NCBI GenBank assembly: GCA_002343455.1
Contig: DDSR01000327.1
Coordinates: 2,029 to 15,656 of the forward strand
Source of the DNA: Deltaproteobacteria bacterium UBA2385
GTDB lineage: Bacteria; Myxococcota_A; UBA796; UBA2385
Reading direction: 5' to 3'
DNA length: 13,628 bases
This document shows, one piece after another, positions 1 to 6,568 of this stretch; within the stretch, counting starts at the first letter, position 1, and each line of letters starts with the position of its first letter. A program made the translations under genes and the position numbers. A model generated the notes under the pieces. It was not told the origin of the DNA. It ran no database searches and was given only the letters and a program-made list of their open reading frames with translations.

Positions 1-349
1 GGCCCAGCCAGCCGCTGAGGGGCTCGGCCAGGAGGCCCAGGAGCACCAGGACCGGCAGGCCGACCAGCAGCGAGGCCAGCAGCCCGTTGCCGAGCGCCCG
101 CCGACGGCCGCGGGCGTCCAGGGCCCCGGTGCGGCGGGCGAGGACCGAGGTCGCGCCGGCGGCGACCAGGGCGAAGCAGGCGAAGAGCAGGATGGCCACG
201 AAGGCGCAGGAGCCGATGGCGGCCTGGGCGTCGCGGCCCAGCCACTGGACCGAGGCCTGGTCGATGATCCGGAAGGCGTTGTTCAGCAGGGCCGAGGCGG
301 CCGCAGGCCAGGCCAGCGCGAACAAGGTGCGGAAGGTGACTGGCTGCAC
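1..349 (-). CDS. MATE-family multidrug/cation efflux transporter, N-terminal part (cut by window edge)
   Basis: About 116 N-terminal residues of an inner-membrane protein run off the left edge. The sequence matches the start of MATE (NorM/DinF type) antiporters: an N-terminal helix with an A-W-P-A-A-A stretch, then LLNNAFRIIDQ and WLGRDAQAAIG (the family's usual 'D..wVG.lG..AlAAlG' region), a second hydrophobic helix, an ARRTGA-type cytoplasmic loop and a third helix (LLASLLVGLPVLVLLGLL). The family exports drugs or organic cations in exchange for Na+ or H+. The frame is open back to the TGA of the upstream pilin gene. GTG at 349 is the best start because it sits just before the first helix; TTG at 382 is the alternative and has no ribosome site. 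It lies 33 bases after the pilin gene on the same strand, so co-transcription is possible, but no pilus role is known. Family is fairly sure; substrate unknown. Confidence 0.75.
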   Translation of the reverse strand, partial: MQPVTFRTLFALAWPAAASALLNNAFRIIDQASVQWLGRDAQAAIGSCAFVAILLFACFALVAAGATSVLARRTGALDARGRRRALGNGLLASLLVGLPVLVLLGLLAEPLSGWLG

Positions 350-382
350 ACGACCGCCTGGACGAGGCGGTGGCGTATTCAA

Positions 383-1078
383 TCAAGGAGAGGCGGTCGA
401 GCTCATCGGGGTGCCCACCGGCACGGAGACCTCGTCGCTGCGGTTGCTGATCATCCGCACCAGGCCGGCCCGCGTGAGCTGGACGTGGATCTCGTCGGCC
501 GAGCCGCGCTGGACCGAGTCGACGTTGACCAGGGTCAGGTCGATGCTGCCCATGCTGCCGAAGTCGGTCGCCGGGTTGCGCACCCAGCCCCGCGGCGTGA
601 ACACCACGCTGTCGCTGTTCGCCGCGCCCGAGGGCCCGGCCAGCGGGCTCCACTGCCGCAGGCAGGCGTGGCGCTGCTCGCGGTTGCCCCCCTTGGAGAT
701 GACGATGTGCCCCAGGCTGGGATCGTCGTCGACCCCGTCCTCGTCCATGTCCTCGGGCAGCGTGTCCCAGCGGGTCGAGTTGCGGGAGGAGTTGCCGATC
801 TGCTTCAGCCACTCCCCGCCCCAGGTCTCGCCGTCCTCGCAGGAGCCCGGGCTGGAGACCAGCTTCAGGCGGGTCTCGCGGTTGGTGTTGATCGCCAGCT
901 CGCGCAGCTCGACCAGGTCCCCCTGGAGCTGCTTGGCGGCCTTGACGGTCCGGAAGCGGGGGAGCTGCGGGCCCAGGCTGCCGTGCCCGATGATGGCGAG
1001 CACGACGATGACGGCCAGGACGACCGCCATCTCCACCATCGTTACACCTCGACGGGCGCGAGACCCCCAGGCCTTCAG
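383..1078 (-). CDS. Type IV prepilin-like protein, FimU/GspH family minor pilin
   Basis: A class A prepilin of 231 residues if translation starts at CTG 1078. The leader is 11 residues ending in RARRG, followed by VTMVEMAVVLAVIVVLAII. Cleavage after Gly11 puts Glu at mature position 5, as PilD-type prepilin peptidases and pilus assembly expect. The first ATG (1039) lies inside the mature N terminus and would remove the cleavage site, so it cannot be the true start. The C-terminal half has the GspH/FimU pattern (VVFTPRGWVRN near 158-168, then alternating strands and a closing 'AGLVRMI'). A DMDEDGVDDD calcium-loop-like stretch lies at about 110-119. FimU/GspH proteins are low-abundance pilins of the priming/tip complex. 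Here the gene follows pilY1, whereas the usual position is at the head of the operon. A type II secretion GspH is less likely given the PilY1 neighbour. Confidence 0.85.
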   Translation of the reverse strand: MKAWGSRARRGVTMVEMAVVLAVIVVLAIIGHGSLGPQLPRFRTVKAAKQLQGDLVELRELAINTNRETRLKLVSSPGSCEDGETWGGEWLKQIGNSSRNSTRWDTLPEDMDEDGVDDDPSLGHIVISKGGNREQRHACLRQWSPLAGPSGAANSDSVVFTPRGWVRNPATDFGSMGSIDLTLVNVDSVQRGSADEIHVQLTRAGLVRMISNRSDEVSVPVGTPMSSTASP

Positions 1079-4000
1079 AAGACCTCCATCCAGGCCATCG
1101 TCGCGGTCCCCAGGAAGGGGTCGCCCATCGCAGCCTTGAAGGCGATGTCGGAGCCCTCCATATCCGCGTTGGCGACTCCGGCGAACACGAAGCCCTTGTC
1201 CGAGATCGACGGCTGCGAGACGTAGCTGTCATACTCTTCAAAGGCGGTATCCAGCGCGTCGACCACGCCGTCGCCGTTGGTGTCCATCGCCGGGTCGCAG
1301 CTGTCGTAGCTGATGCCGTAGAGCCGCCCGGTCCCGCCCTCGCAGGCGTCGGACTCGGGGACCCAGGTCGAGAAGTAGATTGCTCCCGCGTAGATGATCG
1401 GCTCGCCGGTCAGGCCCTCGCCCGGCTCCAGGGTGTAGACGCCGGTAGCGCCGCAGCCGGCCACGGCCTCGACCGTGAAGCTGTCGCAGCTGCTGGGGTT
1501 GAGGTCGCGCACCGCGAAGAAGTAGCCGTTGTCCGAGGAGGTCCGGCTGTAGGGCGTGCCGGTCCCCCAGTAGACGCCCAGCGAGCCGTCGCCATGCCAG
1601 GAGGTCGTGGCGGCGTAGTACACCTCGGGCCGCTTCGTCAGGCCGCCGTCGTCGACCGGGTCGTAGAAGCGAGCCCAGTCCAGCGCGTCGGGATCGTCCC
1701 GATTGAAGCAGGCCTTGTACATGTAGGTGCTGCCGGGATCCGAGATGTAGCCGAGGTCGCCCATCTGGGAGGCCGAGGCCGGGCCGCTGCCGCCCTCGTC
1801 GGCCGCCGTGTAGGTCGTGCTGACGGGGAAGTAGACGACGTCGGCGTCGCCGTCGGAGTCCACGTCGACCACGGCGACGGCCGCGCCGATGTAGGCCTGC
1901 TCGTAGGCGCCGTCGGAGTCGACGTCGGGGACCGTGGCGTCCACCTGGATGTTGGTGCCGCGCTCGTTCATGTCCTTGCGGGGCCACCCGTCCGAGGTGG
2001 CCCAGGGGCCGTCGGCGAGGTTCCAGACGTAGAGGTTGGCCTCGGTCGACTGGTAGCCGCTGGCCGAGGCCCCCTGCGGGACGGCGCGTCCCGAGCCCCA
2101 GATGGCGATGTAGCGGTCCGTCGGGTCGGAGGCGTCCTCGGTGTCGCGGATCTGCGCCACCACCGCCCGGCTGACGCCGTAGCCGTGCGCCTCGGGCTCG
2201 GTGCGGTCCCACTGCTCCCACAAGAACTTCGGATCCAGCGGGTCGGTGATGTCCAGCGCCATGGTCAGCGGGCCGCCCTTGCCCTGCTGCACGATGAGCA
2301 CGCGGTGCCACTCGCAGTCGCCCCAGACGCCCGTGCCCGCGTCGATGCTGGTGCACTGCTTCTGGCCGTCGCCGTTGTGGTCGATCCAGACGTCGGTCAC
2401 GACCGGCGAACCGTCGAAGAGGAAGGTCCGGCCATACAGCATCTGGTCGATGGCCCGACCGGCCCAGGCGGGCTCCTTGTCGCGGTAGAGCAGGTAGCCG
2501 GGCATCCAGGCCCAGGCCTCTTCACCGGCCTCGGAGTGGGCGGTGCCTGGCAGATCGTCCAGGTAGAAGGCGTGCAGCATGCCGTCGTTGGCGGCCATGA
2601 AGACCATGCGCGGGAAGTCCTCGGCCTGCTGGCGAGCCAGGAACTTCCGGTAGGTCGGCTCCATCGAGTAGGCGTTGTTCAGGCGAGGCTCGACCACGGC
2701 GGGAACGCCGTAGGGGGCGTCGCCGAGCTTCCAGTAGCCGCGCTCCTGGGCCAGCCAGCGGAAGGTCGCGTCGGGCCGACCGCGCAGGAAGTCGATCATC
2801 TCCTGCAGGTCGCTGCTGTCGATCGCGCAGTCCTCGTTGAAGTCGTACTCGGAGAAGGGCCCGACCGTCGGATCGCAGGCCGTGCTGCCGTAGGCGTCCC
2901 ACTCCAGCACCGCGTCCCGGGCTGCGCTGTCGCTGGCCACCGCCGTCACGAACTGGCGGTCCATCGGCTGCCGCCGGGTCGTCGAGGAGTCCATCGACAG
3001 GCCCGAGACCGTCGCGGCCTCCTCCATGTAGGTGTAGATGTCGCGGTAGCCGACGCCATCGTGGTCGCCAGGGTTGTACTCGCTTCCGGGGACCGGGCGG
3101 CTGACCAGCAAGTCACCGCCGTCCCAGACCGCGCCGCCGAACTCCGGCTTGGTCGGATCGTAGATGATCTGCCCGTAGTCGGGATCGTCGGGGTCGACGT
3201 TGATCTCGTAGCCGCGGATGTGGCCCTCCGCGAGCGGGTTGTCCCCCGTCAGCTCGTAGAAGGTGTACATCAGGTAGTCGCCCGTCGCGCTGACGATCGG
3301 CGTCGAGCGGCTGTAGGTGCCGGTGCGGATGTCCTGGATGATGGTCAGCAGGGAGGAGAGGAGCTCGCTGCTGCTGTTGGCCACGGTGTAGACACCCGCC
3401 CCACCGATGACATCCGAGGCGTTGCCGTAGAGGGTCTCGGCCACCATCGGGGAGGCGATGCCGATTCCCGCGGTGTGGACCGTCACGTTCTGCGTGCCCG
3501 ACAGCGAGCTGTTCAGGTCCGTGTTGTACAGCTTGGCGACGACGTTGTCGTAGAGGCAGAGCGTGTCGGACCCGCTGGAGATGCCGGCGCTGTCGCACTC
3601 GATGTCCGGGCTGATGGTCGCCTTCCAGGGACCGGTCACGCTGTTGTCGGCGCGCGGCCGGTCCTTGGCGATGACGATGACGTGGGTCTCCTGGCAGGAG
3701 TACTGGATGGGCGCCTCGTCCCAGTCCGCGACGATGCCGTCGCCGTCGTCGTCGACGTCGTCGGCCGCGTCGGTCTCCGAGAAGTAGTTCTGCCCCAGGT
3801 CTTCGAGCACCTCGGCGAAGTTGCGCACCGCCACGCCGGAGCCCGAGACCGTGTCCAGCGCCGCCATCATCTCGGCGTAGCTGCTGCCCAGGGGAGCGAT
3901 CGGGTAGTAGTCGTCGCTGCCCGAGCTGCTGCTGGTCCCGACCACGCCGTACCGGGCCCAGTCGTAGTGCTGGACCACCTGCCCGATGGCCGCCTTGACC

Positions 4001-4212
4001 GTCTCCAGGCAGGTCTCGGTGGAGACCGTGTCGCAGGGCAGGTCCATGTCCTCGCTGCGATCGATGATGAAGAGGATGTTCGGCGCCGCGTACTCGCCGG
4101 TCGACAGGTACTCCTCGCCCGTCGCCGAGGAGGCCGCCCGGGCCGCGGTGGGCAGCAGGGCGAGCAGCACGGTGGCCACCGGGAGGAGCAGGTGTCGGGA
4201 GCTTCGGTTCAT
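1075..4212 (-). CDS. pilY1: PilY1/PilC-like type IV pilus tip adhesin and assembly factor
   Basis: A 1045-residue exported protein with a classic signal peptide (NRSSRHLLLP, hydrophobic core, ending TAARA near residue 26). ATG 4212 is chosen because AGGGG lies 6 bases upstream and the signal peptide begins there; the longer start at 4269 would add 19 charged residues and overlap the previous gene. Residues about 43-300 form a von Willebrand A-like fold beginning NILFIIDRSED, a degenerate MIDAS (D51, S53, but D55 where the second Ser is expected). A dockerin/EF-hand-like loop (DFNEDCAIDSSDL, about 457-469) directly precedes the PilY1 'FLRG...LGD' segment. The PilY1 beta-propeller follows: MVFMAANDGMLHAF (536-549), WMPGYLL, YGRTFLFDGSPV, and QQGKGGPLTMALDITDP. 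Calcium-loop motifs occur near 151-165, 611-617, 763-771, 783-791 and 977-988. PilY1 proteins prime pilus assembly, sit at the tip and mediate adhesion and calcium-dependent retraction control. Confidence 0.93.
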   Translation of the reverse strand: MNRSSRHLLLPVATVLLALLPTAARAASSATGEEYLSTGEYAAPNILFIIDRSEDMDLPCDTVSTETCLETVKAAIGQVVQHYDWARYGVVGTSSSSGSDDYYPIAPLGSSYAEMMAALDTVSGSGVAVRNFAEVLEDLGQNYFSETDAADDVDDDGDGIVADWDEAPIQYSCQETHVIVIAKDRPRADNSVTGPWKATISPDIECDSAGISSGSDTLCLYDNVVAKLYNTDLNSSLSGTQNVTVHTAGIGIASPMVAETLYGNASDVIGGAGVYTVANSSSELLSSLLTIIQDIRTGTYSRSTPIVSATGDYLMYTFYELTGDNPLAEGHIRGYEINVDPDDPDYGQIIYDPTKPEFGGAVWDGGDLLVSRPVPGSEYNPGDHDGVGYRDIYTYMEEAATVSGLSMDSSTTRRQPMDRQFVTAVASDSAARDAVLEWDAYGSTACDPTVGPFSEYDFNEDCAIDSSDLQEMIDFLRGRPDATFRWLAQERGYWKLGDAPYGVPAVVEPRLNNAYSMEPTYRKFLARQQAEDFPRMVFMAANDGMLHAFYLDDLPGTAHSEAGEEAWAWMPGYLLYRDKEPAWAGRAIDQMLYGRTFLFDGSPVVTDVWIDHNGDGQKQCTSIDAGTGVWGDCEWHRVLIVQQGKGGPLTMALDITDPLDPKFLWEQWDRTEPEAHGYGVSRAVVAQIRDTEDASDPTDRYIAIWGSGRAVPQGASASGYQSTEANLYVWNLADGPWATSDGWPRKDMNERGTNIQVDATVPDVDSDGAYEQAYIGAAVAVVDVDSDGDADVVYFPVSTTYTAADEGGSGPASASQMGDLGYISDPGSTYMYKACFNRDDPDALDWARFYDPVDDGGLTKRPEVYYAATTSWHGDGSLGVYWGTGTPYSRTSSDNGYFFAVRDLNPSSCDSFTVEAVAGCGATGVYTLEPGEGLTGEPIIYAGAIYFSTWVPESDACEGGTGRLYGISYDSCDPAMDTNGDGVVDALDTAFEEYDSYVSQPSISDKGFVFAGVANADMEGSDIAFKAAMGDPFLGTATMAWMEVF
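1083..1087 (-). promoter_or_regulatory. Shine-Dalgarno deciding a CTG start of the FimU/GspH-like gene
   Basis: GGAGG lies within the last codons of the pilY1-like gene, 4 bases before CTG 1078. The CTG overlaps the pilY1 stop as CTGA. No ATG, GTG or TTG occurs in this frame for at least 20 codons upstream of the mature pilin N terminus. Together with a well-formed prepilin leader starting exactly there, this supports CTG initiation by translational coupling. Confidence 0.6.
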
Positions 4213-4253
4213 GGCTGTCCCCTTCTCTTCAGTGCGCATCGGGCGTCGCGTTC

Positions 4254-4784
4254 TCATCGGACCACGCACGGGCCGCGGATCACCTTGCGGAAGATGCCGG
4301 CGGTGGTGGCCTGGGTCTCGTTGATGTTCGAGTAGCTGGCGTCCTGCATCCGGGCGGTCGAGACCATCTCCCAGTAGTCGCTCCGGAACTGGTTCTTGCC
4401 CAGCTCGGTGGAGTACCCGGGGGGGGGGTTGCCGCAGCGCAGGTAGGAGGCCTCGACCCAGTACACGCCCAGGTTGTGGGCGTAGGAGAGGCCGCCGAAG
4501 CTGGCCTCGGCCTCGGTCGCCTTGACGTAGGGGCCGAAGGTGTCGGGCCCCGTGTCGAGCCCCTCGTTGGCCGGAGGCTCGTGCTGGAGCTGCCAGCGGG
4601 CGTGATCGTTGCCCGCAGAGGCGGTGTTCATCACCATCATGTGCTTGCGGTTGTGGATCGCGATGCGCTGGTCCACTCCGGCCACCGACAGCGAGGTGGC
4701 GCCGACGACGGCGATGACCGCCATCAGGATCAGCGCGACCAGCATGACGTAGCCGCCACGGTCGCCGCGTCGGGTGTGGATCAT
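4254..4784 (-). CDS. pilX: PilX-like minor pilin
   Basis: A 176-residue prepilin-like protein. The N terminus MIHTRRGDRGG followed by YVMLVALILMAVIAVVG fits the PilX N-terminal family: short basic leader, Gly-Gly before the helix, no Glu at mature position 5, then 'SLSVAGVDQRIAIHNRKHMMVMNTA' type sequence. The usual PilX 'AAEAG' is replaced by NTASAGNDHA. The C-terminal part (YWEMVSTARM ... AGIFRKVIRGP) resembles the end of PilX proteins. ATG 4784 is chosen because GGAG lies 7 bases upstream; a GTG at 4802 overlaps the pilW stop (GTGA) but lacks a ribosome site and would lengthen the leader by 6 residues. A run of ten C residues on the coding strand (plus-strand 4419-4428) encodes Asn-Pro-Pro-Pro and is a potential slippage site. 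The gene sits between pilW and pilY1, the canonical order. Confidence 0.82.
   Translation of the reverse strand: MIHTRRGDRGGYVMLVALILMAVIAVVGATSLSVAGVDQRIAIHNRKHMMVMNTASAGNDHARWQLQHEPPANEGLDTGPDTFGPYVKATEAEASFGGLSYAHNLGVYWVEASYLRCGNPPPGYSTELGKNQFRSDYWEMVSTARMQDASYSNINETQATTAGIFRKVIRGPCVVR
4419..4428. repeat. Homopolymer tract G10 (C10 on the coding strand of pilX-like gene)
   Basis: Ten consecutive G on the plus strand lie within the pilX-like coding region, and the reading frame is intact across it. Tracts of this length can slip during replication. The Neisseria PilY1 homologue PilC is known to be phase-variable through a poly-G tract, but whether this tract varies is unknown, and a long G run in such GC-rich DNA could be chance. 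Confidence 0.9.
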
Positions 4785-4798
4785 GGGACGCTCCGGGC

Positions 4799-5896
4799 TC
4801 ACAGGTTGGCCTGGGCGCGCAGGTTGCGCACGGTGACCTCGGTGGTCAGCACCTGCCGATAGTAGCCGTCCGGATCCGCGCTGACCGAGTGGTTGGCCAG
4901 GCTGGGCTGTGAATTCTGGTAGAGGTCGCCCGGGTCCTCCCGCGAGCTGCGCACCAGCAGGTGCATGCGCACCATCTGCACCGCGCTACCCTGGTCGGTG
5001 GTGATGGAGTCCACCCAGGTCGCGGCGCTGTCCGAGCAGTCGTCGATGTTGCCATCCCCGTCGGCGTCCAGCAGGCAGTACTCGAACTGCATGTCCTCGA
5101 CGTTCTCGACCAGCGGGATGTCGTCGTCGCTGGGCCAGTTCAGGTTCAGGTCCAGCATCAACACCGGCTTCTCGGAGGTCCCCGGGCCGGGCACGCCGTC
5201 GTCCGCGTCGATGTAGAAGGTCATCACCTGGGCCTTCGAGCAGTACATCGCCGGCGAGATGTTCTCGCCCACCGGGCAGGCCCCCACGAAGTCGGCGTTG
5301 GAGGTGCCGTCGTAGACGCCCATCGATCCCGAGGCGGTCGGCGGCGAGGAGATGACCCACAGGTAGGTCCGCATTCCACCCAGCGAGGCGTAGTCCATGC
5401 ACATGATCATCTCGTCGGCGACGTACTCACCCAGCCGCTCGCCGTAGTCCCGGACGCCGGCCGGGAACTGCAGCTCGGTCGTCTCGCAGTTGGCCAGGAA
5501 GGACGAGTTGGTCGCCAGCGCCAGGGCCGAGTCCCCGTAGACCACGGTGATCGCGTCCGAGCCATCGCCGCCGGTCCAGGCGTCGTAGGACATCACGACC
5601 GGCAGGTCGTTGTCGGTGTCGTCGCTGTGCCCCAGGTAGCCGACCACCCGGCCGCTGGTGCCGTAGCCGGCCATGCGAACGCTGCGGGTGATGATGTCGG
5701 TGGCGAAGCGCTGGTTCTGGTGGATCTCCATCTGGAGGTCCTGGTAGAGGAACTGCCGGGTCTGCACCGTGAAGAGCGTGTAGAGCCCCGTCACCACCAT
5801 GCTGGCGATGACGATGGCGATCAGCAGCTCGATCATCGTGAAGCCGGAGCGCCCGCGCTGCCGCATGGAGATCCTGTGCAGGGAGGTCGAGTCCAT
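4799..5896 (-). CDS. pilW: PilW-like minor pilin
   Basis: A 365-residue prepilin. The basic leader ends MRQRGRSG, followed by FTMIELLIAIVIASMVVTGLY, with Glu at mature position 5. The next segment (LYTLFTVQTRQF ... RFATDIITRSVRMAGYG) is typical of PilW, a priming/tip-complex minor pilin that bridges to PilX and PilY1. The large C-terminal globular region contains a calcium-loop motif, DADGDGNIDD (about 277-286), and an ending typical of the family (MVRMHLLVRSS). ATG 5896 overlaps the pilV stop as TGATG, favouring translational coupling. ATG 5866, with AGGA 5 bases upstream, would give an 8-residue leader and is a real alternative. The stop is followed at once by the pilX-like gene. Family assignment is confident; the exact start is not. 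Confidence 0.87.
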   Translation of the reverse strand: MDSTSLHRISMRQRGRSGFTMIELLIAIVIASMVVTGLYTLFTVQTRQFLYQDLQMEIHQNQRFATDIITRSVRMAGYGTSGRVVGYLGHSDDTDNDLPVVMSYDAWTGGDGSDAITVVYGDSALALATNSSFLANCETTELQFPAGVRDYGERLGEYVADEMIMCMDYASLGGMRTYLWVISSPPTASGSMGVYDGTSNADFVGACPVGENISPAMYCSKAQVMTFYIDADDGVPGPGTSEKPVLMLDLNLNWPSDDDIPLVENVEDMQFEYCLLDADGDGNIDDCSDSAATWVDSITTDQGSAVQMVRMHLLVRSSREDPGDLYQNSQPSLANHSVSADPDGYYRQVLTTEVTVRNLRAQANL

Positions 5897-6432
5897 CACG
5901 AATCCCGGAAGCGGTAGGAGGCGATGGTCGTTCCCCGCCACTGGTTGAAGGCGCGGTCCTGGTAGACGCAGCGAACCCGCAGCCGGACCCAGGTGTTGTC
6001 GCTGTCCATGGCCTCCGCCTGCCAGCTGACCCAGTACCCGGCCGCGGTCGTGGCCACCGCCCGGTTCTGGGAGTCGACCGGGCCGCCGGTGCCGGTCCCG
6101 GCGTCGTGCAGGTTGAGCAGGGTCTCCCAGGGGCTGCTGGCGGAGGTGGGGTCCGCGCCCACGTCGACCAGCGCCGTCGGGGTGGCCACCGAGGTCCAGG
6201 GAACGGACTGGAGCTGCTCCATCTTGAGCTGCGCCAGGTAGGTGCAGTCGGTCATCTTGCGCGCGTGCATGTTGGAGCGCACAGCCTGGCTGTGGAAGCC
6301 GAACATGACGATCAGCGAGAAGCCCAGCAGCGCGCTGGCGATGAGCGCCTCGATCAGCGTGAATCCAGCGCGGCCGCGCGAAGAGCGCGTCCGGAGGACT
6401 CGAGAGCGGGAGGTGGAGGGGAGCAGGCTCAT
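5896..6432 (-). CDS. pilV: PilV-like minor pilin, first gene of the pilus-tip operon
   Basis: A 178-residue prepilin with a basic leader ending RSSRGRAG, then FTLIEALIASALLGFSLIVMF, with Glu5 after cleavage. 'GFTLIEALIA..LL' followed by a segment like YLAQLKMEQLQSVPW is the PilV pattern. PilV joins FimU, PilW, PilX and PilY1 in the complex that primes pilus assembly and caps the fibre. ATG 6432 is chosen: the only upstream in-frame start, GTG 6486, has no ribosome site, adds 18 residues unlike a leader, and lies upstream of the predicted promoter. AGGA occurs 13 bases before the ATG, a rather long spacing, so initiation may be weak. The leader is about 23 residues, longer than usual. The gene overlaps pilW as TGATG. 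Confidence 0.88.
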   Translation of the reverse strand: MSLLPSTSRSRVLRTRSSRGRAGFTLIEALIASALLGFSLIVMFGFHSQAVRSNMHARKMTDCTYLAQLKMEQLQSVPWTSVATPTALVDVGADPTSASSPWETLLNLHDAGTGTGGPVDSQNRAVATTAAGYWVSWQAEAMDSDNTWVRLRVRCVYQDRAFNQWRGTTIASYRFRDS

Positions 6433-6464
6433 GGGGGTAGGGGCTTCCTGTGGGTGTTCATCAT

Positions 6465-6480
6465 AGCAAAAAACGTTCCG
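6465..6480 (-). promoter_or_regulatory. Candidate sigma-54 (-24/-12) promoter of the minor-pilin operon
   Basis: Minus-strand CGGAACGTTTTTTGCT matches the sigma-54 consensus TGGCACG-N4-TTGC(A/T): GG and GC are separated by exactly 10 bases, CG is present in the -24 box, and TTGCT forms the -12 box. Mismatches are C for T before GG and A for C after it. Predicted transcription begins near 6454, giving a leader of about 22 bases before the pilV-like ATG. The gene for an NtrC-type activator, the protein class that sigma-54 requires, lies just upstream. Confidence 0.6.
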
Positions 6481-6541
6481 TTCCACGGAGAGGCGTCGGC
6501 CGGAGATCGTCCCCCAATACCCGACCCCAAGTGTGAACTTT

Positions 6542-6561
6542 CTTCCCAGCTGAGCGGGAAG
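6542..6561. promoter_or_regulatory. Inverted repeat CTTCCC-N8-GGGAAG, candidate activator-binding site
   Basis: A perfect 6-bp dyad with an 8-base spacer lies in the gap between the TPR gene and the pilV-like gene. Its centre is about 97 bases upstream of the predicted sigma-54 start site, a typical distance for an NtrC-family enhancer site. It begins 7 bases after the TPR stop codon, so it could instead be a hairpin ending that transcript, but no T-run follows it on the minus strand. Confidence 0.4.
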
Positions 6562-6568
6562 TATTTTC

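Noticed and set aside
1594..4335. Long plus-strand open frame opposite the pilY1-like gene
   Set aside because: Its translation is Val/Gly/Arg/Asp/His repetitive without domains, and lies antisense to a well-supported PilY1 homologue. Such frames arise from GC-rich third positions.
5896..6486. GTG 6486 as the start of the pilV-like gene
   Set aside because: No ribosome site, the added 18 residues do not resemble a prepilin leader, and it would lie upstream of the predicted transcription start.
6542..6561. Inverted repeat as an intrinsic terminator of the TPR transcript
   Set aside because: On the minus strand it is followed by AAAGTTC, not a T-run. The TATTTT sequence is on the opposite side and would serve only plus-strand transcripts, for which there is no gene.
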